From contig NC_051101.1 in NCBI RefSeq assembly GCF_901709675.1, forward strand, positions 5,226,501 to 5,290,500: DNA of 64,000 bases, written 5' to 3'. Below the pieces are notes generated by a model. That model ran no database searches. It saw only the letters and a program-made list of their open reading frames with translations, and was not told where the DNA came from. Of this stretch, positions 47,204-60,389 are shown one piece after another. The first letter of the stretch is position 1. Every line of letters starts with the position of its first letter. The position numbers were made by a program, and so were the translations under genes. This stretch comes from Syngnathus acus (Eukaryota; Chordata; Actinopteri; Syngnathiformes; Syngnathidae).

Positions 47204-47884
47204 CATGTTCTATTAAGTTAATTTTATTCATCCCTTTACACTGAGCCTTATATATTGAGGTAAGATACTTCGGTGTCATTCAGTCTTGCATTAATGATGA
47301 ACTACAGGAGTTATGTATTTACGAGTAGCCCAACGTAGAAGTTTCTCAAATGACAAGCTGTCGCTTGGTCAATTCTTTTCTGTTTTGCAAGTCAAAACCC
47401 AAGTTACAAGCTAGCTTTAGATACATTGCCGCTTGACTGATGTTGTCACAGTCGCTTGTCACAGGTTGCTGCAGTCTCTCAAAAATTAAATGATTGGCAC
47501 AAAAGTTATATTCAGAGTTGCGGGGTGTGTTTATGCTGACTGCTATCCTCTGACTTCATTGTGTCATGATGTAAGGCAGGCAAGTTCAATTTAGTGTTAC
47601 CCAAAATTTTAGTCTGGCATGATCTTGTTTTCTGGTCAGCTTGTATGTATTTAATTTTGTTTTTTTCTGTTGAGTCTTAGTCCGATCCTCATCATTCTGT
47701 GTTGTTAGCTGCCGTCTTGTGGATTGGTCTCTTGTTCCTCTGTGCTATTTTGCTCTGAAGTGAAATACTTTTGAGTTCCACTGCCTATAATTTTCTCCGC
47801 TCTCTCCCATATCTGGGTCCACCAAAATAATAGTCCACATTCCCCGAAACATGTACTCTCCGGGCTTTGGGCCAGTCTAAACAT
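47204..47884. other. Unique DNA
   Basis: No gene or family recognised. Confidence 0.5.
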
Positions 47885-48082
47885 TGGATGTTAAATTAAT
47901 TGAAGTTTAAATTGGCCATTGCTACAAATGTCCATATGCATGGTTGTCACTTTCCATGTTGCAGACTGGTGATTGACAGGTGATCAGTCCAGGGTGTACC
48001 TTGGCCTTCATGCAGTCAAAACTGATAGGATCCAGCTTTCCCATGAGCCTTAATAGGATATGGTTTGCAATTAATGGAAAAG
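47885..48082 (+). mobile_element. Very old L2-type retroposon tail
   Basis: Diverged landmarks in order: TTAAATTGGCC, GCATGGTTGTCACTTTCCATG, GGTGATTGACAGGTGATCAG, TCCAGGGTGTACCTTGGCC, TGATAGGATCCAGC and CCTTAATAGGATATGG. All align with the 3-prime half of the 20240 copy (ATGGTTGTTCGTC, GCGATTGGCTGGC, CAGGGTGTCC, ATAGGCTCC), with many substitutions. The GGTGTACC variant indicates an older subfamily. Confidence 0.55.
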
Positions 48083-49248
48083 GGAACAAGTGTCTCCATA
48101 CTTTCCCACTGCTGTAAATCAGCTCATCTCGTTTCCTTCCAATGCATGATTCACATCATGACTGCTCATCATCTTGCTCACCAGGGCTTTAACTACTTCT
48201 TGTATCATACCATGAGCTCCACCCATCGATTAGCATAATTGCATCCTTGATCCCCTGAACTCGGACCGTATTCCTTCTTTGCACTCAACATGTATTTCTT
48301 TTTTACCGAGATAGGAGCACCACCTTGCCACAATAGGGACCTTCGTTGGTTTAATGTTCCCCCAAAAATATTTTTAAAAAAAGCTTCCAAAACAATAAAC
48401 CCAAACCTGATATTTATTGACCTGTTGTTGAAATATTCATTTCCTACTTATACAAATGTCGACACACATGCATACATGTGCGCAAAAATGCAGGTGATCA
48501 TGGACCTTTAGACAGGCACACACACATTAGTAATTCCAATGGGGATCGAGACATGAAAGAAAGTGTTGACTTGGGTGTTAGAGTACACGTCGAGCCTCGA
48601 TGTGAGAACCAGGGGTCGAGAAGAGGAACAGAGGGAGGAAATTGAGAACATTTCTTGATTAAAGACTGCTGTAACATCTAACCTTTGACTGCAAACAGAT
48701 TCAACAGTGGCCTGACAGCATCCTGGTCTAGGTTTGCATGGTAGGAATTTCTAGTTTTATTCAGAAAGAACGGAAGGAAGATATTCAGAAACTTTGGTCA
48801 GACATATGAGGTCAAACTGGTATAAGTGTTGACCAAGAAGGATTATAACAATTGAGGTTTGTATCTTTAAAATGCAGCATGAGTGACACCTTCATGTTGA
48901 AATGACAGGTAAACTGAAACGTATCTTCACAATTGTTTATTTGGATCATCGACATTTATGGATCCTGTATCGAAATGAACTCTGTAATATAACTAAAAAT
49001 ATACTCTCTGCCTGTGTAGCTCTTCCTCCCATTCAGACAAGACAAACCCTTGTATCCCCTGACCACACATCTCCTTCACGCCCTCCCAGCAGTTTGCTTA
49101 TCAATCATCCCTCAGCTCTGCCATCAATCTCAGAGAAGATCTGCCACTTGTTTCCTAGACTGCCAGTGTATTTGTTAAAACCCCGCACCAGCTCCCCCTT
49201 TTCCTGCTGGCTTGGTTGAAGGCTAATAAAACTGTCATAAGACACCCA
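48083..49248. other. Unique DNA
   Basis: No exon supported. The 105-codon frame at 48902-49219 is low in complexity and not recognised. Confidence 0.5.
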
Positions 49249-49300
49249 GAGAGAGAGAGAGAGAGAGAGAGAGGAGTGGGTTGGGTTGGGTTGGGTTGGG
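49249..49300. repeat. (GA)n followed by (TTGGG)n
   Basis: About 13 GA units (49249-49274) are followed by TGGG and four perfect TTGGG units (49281-49300). The purine-rich then G-rich compound tract could form triplex or quadruplex structures. It is not the vertebrate telomere repeat TTAGGG. Confidence 0.9.
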
Positions 49301-51422
49301 TTCGTGGTGCTGTGGCCTTCTGGGAGCTAACACGACAGAATGGTCTAAGTCAGACCCGAGTTTCATAGCAGTGGGGAGGTCTCATTTTTGTACCTCCAAA
49401 CTAGTAGCATGATAAATGAAATTTAAAAGAGACAGTAAAACACTACTATTGCTCAAAGTCATCCTTTAAAGTTAATTACAAAATATATGGGGGGCTGATT
49501 GAATAGGCCCCCTGGGTGTGATCATGAAGAGAAGCTGCAGGCGAGCCGAAGACAGTCGTCCGATGACGGGCAGTGACTCACGCACATTCCTTAGACCGAG
49601 ACCTGGTCTATGTAAAGGACTTCAATGGGAGTGGATGATTCATCCCTTGCCGCCATGAAAGCATTGAGCGAATAAATGTTGCTCAGCTACTATATCTTAA
49701 ACTTGGCGACAACTGGATTGATTGCCCTGGAAATATTTTGGAAAAGCATTATTGGTAAGGATGCTTAAGTTGGTCTAATGCAAAATATTGATATTATTTG
49801 AAGTGCTGTTTGTAAGCAAAGGTCTGAATATTTTAGATTAAAGTAGAAAACATTTGCTTCTCACACAACCTCTGAAACAATTACCTGCTGAATATTAACA
49901 AAATAACCTCCTCACTTTGGGACGTCAAAATGTGAGGCCCCGGCCGTTTTCTTGCTCCAAAATGAATGAATTGTGGATCTTTTTTTAATTTTTTTTTTTT
50001 GGTGAGGAATTAGCATTTTAATATGGGTAAAAGCTCCAAAAGTCGATATAGTATATGGCTTGTTTAATAGTATCAAGAGTTCAATTTTAATGTTTAAAGA
50101 AGTTATTTATGGTCATTTTTAATCATTTATAATATATTATTGTTTGATACAATAAAACAAACATTTTAGTTGTACTAGACAATATTAAGTGGCAAAACTA
50201 TATTTAATGCAACAAATATTACTGGACTCTTGATGCTGTAAATGCTCGGTGGACCACATGAAAGAATGCATATGTGTGCCTCAGCACATGACTCACAATC
50301 CAAGTTATGCACAAGAGAACATCACAACACATTGTCCAACTATTAGTCATTTGATACTTTTTAGTGTTACGCACCAGACATAACAAATTATGCATCTCAT
50401 ATTCCATTTATAGTCTCACCATGTTTGTCCCTTACTGTTGTAAATCTTTGTGGGCCTGGGAGTTAATGTTTACATAGAATAAGCAAGTGCAACCATTCAG
50501 AGATAGCAAGCCCACACTGTAATCCTTAATATAATTATAATTTTGGAAGACCTAAACATGATTAATGTTGTTGAAGAAGTGTGCATGCATTCTAGTTGGT
50601 GTTGGAGTCTGTGGGAATAAGTATGTTTCGGGAAATGTGTTAGTTACATAGTTGTTACTACCTCTCAGTGTTGGCAGCCAGCCGTGTAATCAGTCTGTTT
50701 CTTTATCATGTCTCTGGCTTCCTACAACTCAGCGCCAACACAATCACACATTCCCAGACTCACACACACGCAAACATTGACACTGATATCGGAAGAAAGT
50801 TTGTACTCAAAGCCAAAGGATTTAAGCCACTTCCAGCAGAGGCCATGTGTTTTTTCGCGTTGCTTATGAGATCATCATGTTTTAGTCCAAGTTAAAGGGA
50901 CAGGAAGTATAATCTCTGGTTATCATTTTATTAAGTACCAATCATATCAATGTGTTAAAAAATACGGCGAGGGTAGACGCCATGTTGGTATAAATGTTCA
51001 CATTATGCATAGAGGGAGGTCCTTATGATGGGACCCAAGAAGCACATAAAAGAAGCAAACTACCAGGAAGTTGGTATAGTCTTGTATGATTTTATAGGGA
51101 TCTTAAGCATGTCCTTCACTTTAATTAGGATGTGGAGTGCAGGGGTATTTTTTACAGGAAACAAAATATGGAACCCCTGCTGTCTGCCTTGGGGCTCCAG
51201 TTTCTGAGACAAAAACACCAAAAATTACAAGACTGTGTAACCAAAGTAATGCAGGTCAGATGCATACTCACTCACCAAAGCATACAAATACAAGCAGAAG
51301 CACACTGTATATAGATTGAGGGGAACATTTGAGGACAATAAGGGGGAAGAAAATCCAAGTTCAACCAAAGAACAATAGCATGACCCTTAGTTCTACTTCT
51401 ACTACTTCCTGATGGTGGCATT
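49301..51422. other. Unique DNA; possible regulatory block at 49540-49690
   Basis: 49490-49690 contains GCAGGCGAGCCGAAGACAG, GACGGGCAGTGACTCACGC and TGATTCATCCC; it is more GC-balanced than its surroundings and free of repeats, a weak candidate block. T-rich runs lie at 49980-50000. No gene elsewhere. Confidence 0.4.
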
Positions 51423-51459
51423 TACCGTATACTGCTTGTGTTATTTTTTATATACGGTA
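51423..51459. other. Short inverted repeat TACCGTATA / TATACGGTA
   Basis: Nine-bp perfect arms at 51423-51431 and 51451-51459 around a 19-base spacer. The arms read TA-CCGTAT, the outer six bases of the MITE cap found at 6580, 41248 and 53297, followed by a different base order. It could be a collapsed element with only its tips left or a chance match. Confidence 0.35.
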
Positions 51460-53296
51460 TATATCCTAATTCTTTGAGTATGATTCGACAATCGCTGTCA
51501 CTATAGTAGTTTCTAGATTCTGACATGCGCAATAAGTGAAGTAAGTGTAAGCCGGACAGGGTGACATGGCTGGAAGTGCCGACATGAAGCCCGAAAAAAA
51601 AAAAGGGAAAACTGCTTCTGTTCCATTCATAACATCAGACTTGGGCCTCCCAAGAGGTTATCATAAATAATAAAGCAAAAGCCCAAAAATGATTGAAATG
51701 AAAATTTTGAATAAAGCTAATAGAAAATGTATTTGCTTTTTTTATTTCACTTTTGATAGACGGCCTGGCACAGCAGACACCAACTTATTTGTATACTTTT
51801 GCATAGCACGTTCTTTTAAAAGTGTGACTGGTTCTAATTTGAGAACAAATTGTGGAGAAAATAACATTTTAAAATGTAAATTTAAAATAAACGTATGAAT
51901 AATATACAAAATAAACGGAACATGTGTATTCTTTACCTGGAGAATGTGAGAGCACAATCTGCATTTGCAAAGGGAGAAGAGAACATGCGAGTGTAACACG
52001 GTGACAGGTCAAGCTGAGCAGAAACGTCTCAATGTATGTTTACACAATCTAATGCACAAGTTCAAAGGTGAAGGGGAAAGGGGATTTTAATGTTTCCGGG
52101 TTTATTTATTCAGCCTAGTATCTGGCTAAGGACTAATTCCCAACTCCCCCACTTCTCGCTACCCTCACCCCAGCCAACCAAACTTCTTGCCCTCCTGTAG
52201 GGTTTCCCACCTCAAATGACATTGCCCAGGATGTGATTGTTGAAGAGCACAATGTGGGCTGTGTACAAAAAAGAGAAAGGAGCTGTAACTTCTATCCACA
52301 TGTTTTCTGGAACAAGTTAAGCACACACAGTAGTATATAAGGGTAATAAATCAGCCAACAGCCTGCCACTAATTTCTGTACAGGGTAAAACAGGGGGGTC
52401 TGTTATTGATTTCAAATAGCTCATGTAACGAAGCATACATTACAAGGTTTAATGATTACATTTTATTTTAAAATCAATATAAAAAAAGATGTATGTGTGG
52501 GAAATTCTACATCGTACCTGCATTCCATATGGTATCGTATGTCAAAAATTGTATGTTGGTCACATTCTGAGCAGATGTTCAATCCACAACTGAATGCACA
52601 CAAACACAGAGACACGCAATAAAATTTCTTTGGGTTGGCAGACACAGCATGCCAAAATGTAATTGTTGTTCCTATGAGGCTAGTGAATCATAAATAGTTG
52701 AGCCATTTTATTTGGCCAATTCGCCGTTAGTGGATAGTGTTGGCACTCTTGCCAGAGGCTCATAAAATTGATGTCTGTAAATTTACGAATATACTGACAC
52801 GGATGAATGGAGGCAATGCCCCACTCTGCTATTTCCTTCTAAACTTTTCTCTCAGCAACTCAGATGAAGAATTTTTGGACAAACTTCACATTCTAAAGGA
52901 TGTTATATTTTAAGTGGCAAATTTCAAAATGTCTCAGTGGAATGTTGCATCCAGACTAAACAGAAATGTCTCCAGCACAGATGCACTGAAGTTGAGTTTG
53001 AGTCCAAGGTCTGAAGCCAAAATGTCATGACAGTCTGTATATAATGGCTATCAAGGGGCTCGCTTCTTCAGACAGGAACAAACCATTGCTTCACGCAAGG
53101 GAGCTCATACTATTTTTGAAGAGGCCAAGTGAAGCTGGGTGAAGTCTGCAGGTGTTGCATGTGCTTGGAAATATTGGGTGCATGCAACTGGAATTTTTGA
53201 TGACATTCATCTCAGTTATTTGGCAATAAAGGCCAACTAAACAACAATAACTAGTAGCCTCCAATTGGAAATCTTCTTTCACGCATTAAATTAACA
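51460..53296. other. Unique AT-rich DNA
   Basis: No gene or TE family recognised. An AT-rich region with ATTTAAAATAAACG-like words lies at 51860-51920. Confidence 0.5.
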
Positions 53297-53790
53297 TACA
53301 GTATTTTCCGCATTATAAGGAGCACCTAATAACCTCCAATTTTCTCAAAAGCCGACAGTGCGCCTTATAATCAGGTGCGCCTTATATATGGACCAATATG
53401 GATTCGTGGATGAGGACTAATTTATTAAAGTAAGCTTTACGTGTTTATTTTGTGTGATGTGTGATATTAACGTTTGAGCAACGTTGAGTTATTGATATAT
53501 TGTTATTGTTTTCACTATTTCGAGTGTTACTATATTGTGATTGCATTAACGTTTGAGCAACGTTGAGTTATTTATTCTATGCGCCATAATCCGGTGTGCC
53601 GTGTCCAAAGTCGGGCCCGCGGGCCAAATGTATATATCTTATATATGGACAAAGTTTTAAAATGGGCCATTCATTGAAGGTGCGCCTTATAATCTGGTGC
53701 GCCTTATATATGGACAAAGTTTTAAAATGGGCCATTCATTGAAGGTGCGCTTTATAATCCGGTGCGCCTTATAGTGCGGAAAATACGGTA
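53297..53790. mobile_element. TA-flanked MITE, copy 3, longest and internally rearranged
   Basis: TA at 53297-53298 and 53789-53790. Left cap CAGTATTTTCC (one change) then GCATTATAAGGAGCACC; right units GGTGCGCTTTATAATCC (53744-53760) and GGTGCGCCTTATAGTGC (53761-53777), then GGAAAATACGG. A TATGGACAAAGTTTTAAAAT module with following GGGCCATTCATTGAAGGTGC is tandemly doubled (from about 53644 and 53709), and ACGTTTGAGCAACGTTGAGT is present twice (about 53470 and 53549). GTGTCCAAAGTCGGGCCCGC at about 53600 looks like an hAT end embedded in it. No open frame for a transposase. Confidence 0.85.
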
Positions 53791-53943
53791 ATCAGATGAT
53801 TATGAGCATTACGGTTGATCCTGATGTTTATTGGGAATCAAAAGAAACATTAAAAATGGGCCCATTACTTTTTCTTTTATTACGCCCGATTATTTGTCAT
53901 AACCACTTTTAAAACCCTTACTTGTCGAGCAACCATTTCATTA
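53791..53943. other. Unique DNA
   Basis: Nothing recognised. Confidence 0.5.
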
Positions 53944-54030
53944 ATTCATTCATTTTCTACACCTTATCCTGAGGAAGTGTAACCCAATTTTTGACAAGCG
54001 GCGGGTTACAAACTGATTGCCACACAATGA
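53944..54030 (-). mobile_element. Fragment of an L2-type retroposon 3-prime end, reverse orientation
   Basis: ATTCATTCATTTTCTACACC then TTATCCTGAGGAAGTG is the complement of the AAGCGGTGTAGAAAATG(AATG)n end. GGGTTACAAACTGATTGCC aligns with the complement of GGCAACCAGTNNAGGGTG. Only the last part of the element is present. Confidence 0.55.
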
Positions 54031-57000
54031 TGGTCTCTTTATGCTTCATGCTGCCCTTACCGCAAATGTGTACCCTTTTGAACTGGCAAACACGAGGCTT
54101 ACTTTAATTTAGTAATTATTTGGTAACAATTTTGACAAGAAAATGATCAAAAGTAGCAGTTAAACTAAATATGGTATGGAATTATTATTTGGCTCCAGAA
54201 AAGAAATTATTAGAAATTAGTATTAGAGACTACTGAAAAGTAATAGTTTATATCAACGATTGCCATTCCACCTTAATCTGTTTTGCGATGTAATGAAAGA
54301 AGTGCTTTGAATCGAAAAGTATGCAGCGGTATGCAGTACCAAAGTAAAAGTACTGGTCATTTTAATCGTTAAAAAGGTTGACTGCACTGACAATGTACTG
54401 ACTAAATCTGTAATGAATGTTTGGTTTCATCCAGCAAAAATTCCTTCAGTTTTTTTTATTTATTTCTGGACAGTTGAAAGGGGAAATATGGCTCACATGG
54501 TTGTTCTTTCTGAGTTATGACTGGTTTGTCATTTTGCTTATTATATGGACTGGAATAGTGAAGTTTAGCCATTTGCGTCCTGATTTCAAATAAAACACAT
54601 TGGCTGTGGGATTGGAAACAAAATAATTGCTTTAACAATCTCATTTTCTCAATTTCACCCTCACTCGTCTCCCTTTTCCCGTTGAAGAAGAAATGCCAGT
54701 CACATGACACCCTGTTGGCTGCACGGAGTATTACCTTGCTATGACAGATGAAGAACAGGCTTTGGCTATTAGCATCTAGAAATTAGGAATGGCCACTTTT
54801 TCCACACTCTCATTCTCATTCCTCACTTGCTCCTCCTTCACTTCTTATTCTGATGTGTCATACAAACCAAACTGCTTTGCAATCTATGACATGGTTTATG
54901 TCTTTACAATTAAAAAAACAGTTGTAAATTTTTAAATGGTTGCTTGCTATCTACAATCAATTTTCGTTTTCACCATATGTAGGAGTTGAAATTCTTCTGG
55001 CTTCTCAGCCAACAGAAAACTAACAAAGAAAGACCTGAATTGCAGAAAGAGATGATGAGATTCAGACAATGAAAATGAGGATGTTGAATCCATATGTTAG
55101 GTATTACGAAATATGACGGAAGACAAAAGTGTGGGAGTATGTTCTTGGTTTATTTTTAGCTTTTAAGATGCAAAATTCATCTAAGTTGAGCCTACATGAT
55201 GAGAAGTCTGTTGGACTAAGTCATTCAATGTCATATATTTTTCACAAAATTATTAATGCAACTGCATTCATGATCAATTAAATTCTTGTAACCATGCAAT
55301 TGTCTCCACATTAGTGGACATAATAATCTGATGGTGAAACTTCTGTTTGTGACCTCTCAAGGTCAGCTGGGACAAGCCAATCCCAGCAGTCCTTGGGTGG
55401 TATGTGGGTCAACAGCCAATTACTAATTAATTTATATGTGGATACTGATCATGTCAATGATTTCTCAATGAGGAAACAGATATCAATATGCAACACTTTA
55501 TATGTATAAATCTATCTGTATGAAAGCAAGACTCCTAGAAAATCAGTGTCTCATCACTGGTGAGCTATTTTTTTTGCAATATAACCTACCGCTTGAGTTT
55601 TTTTTTTAATTACATATAGGGAACACATTGTTCACTAGATATGACACAGATTTTCCCATGAAATGCGGTTTGATTTCAGAGAGGAAATGTGGTGTTAAAC
55701 GTACCTGCTACATCCAGCTGTTCTCTGATGCGATGTGATGGTGATGAGCTACATCTCACATATTTAATAGCTCACAGCAGCTCTGCAGCATCTGTTCAAT
55801 ATCTGTGTAAGGGTGGGTGTGCATTTCCAGGGCCAATATGTGCAGAAGCAATAGGGACGGATGCAATACCTTGCCCGAGATTAATCAGATTCAGGGCTAT
55901 AACCTTGCAATCTTGGATGTCTGAAGGGATCTTGATTCAGAGCTACACTTCAAACCACCCTGGGGTTGAAAGAAACAAAAAGAAAAGCCATTTGTGAAAG
56001 CATCTGGATTCATTGGCAAAGTGGTCTGAATGGTGGAGTCTGTTCCATCGGCAGGCATTTGCCAAGCCCCTCCACCCAGACTCCTTTCCTCTCCAACCTC
56101 AACCATGGTCAATTTATCATCGGATCTCTAACGCATATTCGGACATCAAAGGATGAGCGCCTGTAAGAGGCTTTTTAGATTTTGTGGAAATGTGACATTT
56201 CTGGAAACATTTAGCCTGTCATAGCTGCTGCTACTCTTTAAAGAACGCCAAGAGGAATGGATTAATGTTACGTCTTTAACAAACATTCTTCCGGTATGTC
56301 CTCTCTTCCTTACAAGCATGGTGGCTCCCTAAATCTCCTGTGATCACACACAAAGATCACTCACTATAGAGCTGCGTTAAGTCAGTTAATCAGTTTAAGA
56401 TGTGTATGCATGTGTACGTATCAACATTGTATTCCCCACAATTTAATTTTGAAGTATCGGTGCATGGTTTATTTGTGGGAGTTTTTTTCTGGCTACAATT
56501 AGTTTTTAAAAGGAATCAGGATTGGTAAAGTAAATAAACCAATAAAATAGTTCATAACAATTTTGAGGTTGATTCTGCCCTTCAGCAAATTCCTAATTTA
56601 TCTTATGTCTATTAAGATTATTTTGTGTATTTAGAGAAGGATTTTACCTTCCCAGATATGCTTGGAAAAGGATCAGCGCTGAGAATGGTAAACTGTTGGA
56701 TATTTTCAAAAAACAACTTTGCACATTCAAGGATATTCACTTCTGCCCATCCATACTGCAGACGCATTGCATGCATATGAGATTCATATCCACGAAAGAA
56801 GAAGAAGAGTATGTCACATATCCCACTAAACATCCGATTGGTCAAGGACCATATTTCTACAACCACATGACATATGGACATGAAACTGTGGCCCTAATAT
56901 ATATTTGATTTTATTGATATACATAAGTTTCCATACTCACTCTGTATGCACATGCTCACATTTCAATCGTTAATGAGTCATTTTAATGATTCGCAATCAA

Positions 57001-57794
57001 TCACTCGTCAGCACAAAATAGGAGACATTTTTCAAATGACTTTGATGGCTAAAAGCAGTTGTTTCTGATTAAAGCAATGTAAACAGTTGTAAAAAAATAA
57101 TTGACACACTTGAGTGTGTCGATAAACAAATAAAATATTAATAGTGACATGTCAATAAAATGTAGACTGGGAAAAAAAGAAGTTTCTGTTCAAACTACAA
57201 TGTAATGGTTTCATTGTTGAAAACATTTCACCATTTACAAACCACACTGCAAATTACCAGATGCCTTGGAAACTGTTCTCCTCCAACTCCTTTATTGGGA
57301 AACAACCATCTGAACAACAGCTGAATCACACAAACTTTCCACCACTCAGTCCACAAAAATTCCAAAATATGATGAGTAAAATAGGCATTGACAGATGCTT
57401 TAATAATATTCTCATGTATTTTATATTTACTTTTATTGCACTCACTTTAAGTACATTCCACAATAAATGCAACATGTGCGTGAAGAACGAGGGAGATGTG
57501 GGACAAACTGAGCAAAGTTTGAACAGAGGGTTTGTTGTTTATTTGGTCCTTTTCATATGGCCATAAAACATTGACATTGTTTTGTCAAAACAGCACATTT
57601 GGAGCATGCTGTTACAAGCCTATGGTAAATGCGACAAAATGAACTGCATCATAAAATATGGATCTAGTTACAATAGCTGTGACTAAAGCTCGGTTCACAC
57701 AGCTGAATAACCGTCTTGATTTTAGCCCCAAATTTACCCTTCTGACAATCGAAGGTCGGCCCTGATTCCCGTATTGGTTCCAAAGATAATCCTG
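54031..57794. other. Unique DNA, no gene seen
   Basis: No exon, RNA gene or TE family is supported over 3.7 kb. Open frames at 55689-55997, 55966-56166, 56618-56881 and 57261-57566 carry no domain that I recognise. An 18-bp near-palindrome GACACACTTGAGTGTGTC (57103-57120) has 8-bp arms and a 2-base centre. Confidence 0.45.
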
Positions 57795-57820
57795 GCGTGT
57801 GTGGTGTGGTGTGGTGTGGT
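57795..57820. repeat. (GTGTG)n pentanucleotide tract
   Basis: About five units of TGTGG in a row (57800-57820). Confidence 0.85.
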
Positions 57821-59777
57821 CAGACTTATTTTGGCAGCTCACAAGGACGTCTGACCATGGGGATATTCAACCTGTTGGATTATTTAGGCTTGACTTGCAC
57901 CGTGCAACGCAACTCGTTTTGCAAGATATCAAGTCAGACATTGGAGTATTCCAGAGTTAAATCAATTTGTGTGCGATCTGTGTGCTGGATGGTTTCTGGA
58001 ATCACTCACACACCTTCAGCTAATCATCAATTACCTCCTGCATGTAAGATCTCTGCTTATCCGCGATCGGGTTCTAGACGATTCCCTCATTTTGAGTGGT
58101 ATCAAAGCAGTCTAGATGTTTTTTTGTGCTTAACCTCTTGTGGCATCCTACCAGTGGCTCCCTGCACAGTCTTGTTCCGTGTTTCCTCCACGGACCTCTC
58201 ATTCTGCCACTTCTGAGCCATTCCTTCAAATCATCATCAGCTCTCCAACATTCTGTCAGAATCTCGTCTCCTTCTTGCCAGCTACGCAAATGTCCTACCC
58301 TTGGTCTTGAGACATTTCTTCTCATTAAAAAATCCCTTAAGCCTCTACCAACTGTCTCTCGTTCACTTTTGGGTCCTCTGCAATCATTACTTTAAAGTAA
58401 GTCTCCCTGGCAACCATTCCGCCATTCTGTCCAGGAGCACATTGCGATCAGCCCCAATTTCACAATTTCGTAAGCTGAGTGTGAGTGATTGGCATGTGTA
58501 TATTTTTATTTGACCTATGGAGAAGTAACTGTTGTACCCTATGACCTCTGCCTAGCCACAAGCAACTGTGCAAGCCTGAAACTGATGCAGTTCTGTTGGT
58601 CTAAAAGAATTGTTTTAATTGCAGTAAAACTCTTTATGGGTTAGGGTTTGCCCCTCTACAAAGAAACAGTTACAGAACTAAATACAGCAAGCACACACTC
58701 AAGCAGGTGTAACCATACAAAATATTGATAATACTTTTTGTGCCTCTTGTTTCTTTACAGTACAAAATACTGACAAAGTAGTCATCTTCTGAAAGAGAGA
58801 ATGTATTTGTGATCAGAAGAGCACCTTAAGCTTCATCCACAGACCCAATGAGGTGCTTTCTTCTCTATAGACAGATATTAGTCAAGTAAAGACTGAAATC
58901 GGAGACAGAGAGGGTCAGACAGAGAAAAAGGAATGCTGTTTACGGATTGCACTCATCCATAAGGGGCTTCCATCTCAACAGTCAGTCAGCTGAATGTTGA
59001 GCACAACATCCAGCAAAACTCCCCTTTTCTTCTGCCCCAAACCCCCGACCCTTAACCGCCACCACTTACTAACACAAAAAGATTCAGCATGGCACTTTCC
59101 TTTTCAACCTAGCATGCAATACCCCCACCCTCCACCCTACCCAATGCTCACATACCCTGGCCTCCCCCCTTTTCCCACCTTTGTATCAGTAGAAAGGCAT
59201 ATGGTTACTGCCATCCGATTCTCCCCCAGCTGAAAGTGCCTTTCACTTTACCGCAGTTCACAAAGAGGTCAGACTACAGCAAACAGAAAAATTGTGTGCG
59301 AGTTTTTTGTTCTTTTTATGCCAGGCTACAAGATGTGAGAGACACAAGAATAGCAGCTGTTGAGAAAGTCTGTGATAATATTTCAGCTAGTCAAAAAGCT
59401 TGCATGTGCGGGTGAATGTAGAGCGAATGTATTGTATGTTGTCATGACTGACGCATTGAGAAAATCAATCAGCGTTGGACAGATCGAGATGTTATGAGCA
59501 AGGTGTTGGAAGTGTCACAGTGGCTGGTTTGTGTAACATGAAAGCACAAACACAAGGGCCAGCAAGTTTCTCTCCTGCTTTCTTTGTGTGACTTGAGTAA
59601 ATCATTAATAACAAGTGTTCCTCAGCTTACCTTGTTTGTAAGACTTGTACCTGACAAACACTCACAATTCCACCAAGAATCATTTCAGTTATCAATTCTA
59701 TTCAGCCTTGAAATGTTGATACTTTCACCAATATTATTAAGATTTATAATAAAGTCAATTGTGCGGAAATGCTCCCC
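57821..59777. other. Unique DNA, stop-poor on both strands at 58020-58400
   Basis: Forward frames 57797-58216 (139 codons) and 58096-58395 (99 codons), and the reverse frame 58074-58325, overlap. The reverse frame has the most protein-like composition but no domain I can name. No flanking splice sites or start context favour any of them, so I do not call a gene. A pyrimidine-rich CCCCC-containing stretch lies at 59018-59180. Confidence 0.4.
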
Positions 59778-59859
59778 TGTGTGTGTGTGTGTATGTACGT
59801 ATGTATGTATGTAGTATGTGCGCCTTAGTCGTGTGTGCGTGCGTGTGTGCGTGTGTGTC
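59778..59859. repeat. Compound (TG)n, (TATG)n and GTGCGTG tract
   Basis: About seven TG units, then ATGTACGTATGTATGTATG, then GTGTGTGCGTGCGTGTGTGC after a short unique gap. It produces cysteine/valine-rich false reading frames. Confidence 0.9.
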
Positions 59860-60389
59860 TGATCGAGCATGTAAACACAGCTCAAGTGTTTGTGTATTAG
59901 GAAATGCACTCCTCCCTGAATGGAGGACTGCCTTGTGCCATAAATCTGTCCTTCATTGGGAAGACAAAATGAAAATGGCCCCATCATAAAACATGTGTAA
60001 TGGCTTCATCTGCCACCAACGTATAATGGGGCAATTACCAAGAAGGGGGTTGTGAGAGCGTGAAGCCTTTACCTCACTTTGGCAGAACATTAAATGCAGT
60101 TTTGTATTTTATATGCACATGTGCCTGGCATGCTCTCTTTATTTCATATAATATTCAACTACATTTTTATTAATTCATTATGGTTACGCAAAGTTCAGCC
60201 AACGATAAATGCAACATGCGCATGAAGCGTGAAGGAGTGAGAATTGAAACGCTTCATAAATTAATGCAGTATTGCATTGGTCTGTGATTGAAAATGCATT
60301 CTGGATTTTTATCACCTGTAACCACCCAACACCAAATATGCAACTGAAAGCATATAACCTTGATGACGTTCTGGCCAAATTTGTTTTAG
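59860..60389. other. Unique DNA
   Basis: No gene or repeat recognised. Confidence 0.5.

Noticed and set aside
49276-49300. Interstitial telomere repeat
   Set aside because: The unit is TTGGG, not TTAGGG.
57103-57120. 18-bp near-palindrome GACACACTTGAGTGTGTC as a regulatory site
   Set aside because: Built from short CA/GT words that are common in this repeat-rich DNA; no further support.
57797-58395. Overlapping 139- and 99-codon forward frames and an 83-codon reverse frame
   Set aside because: Three frames are open at once, none has a recognisable domain or splice context; most likely stop-poor non-coding DNA.
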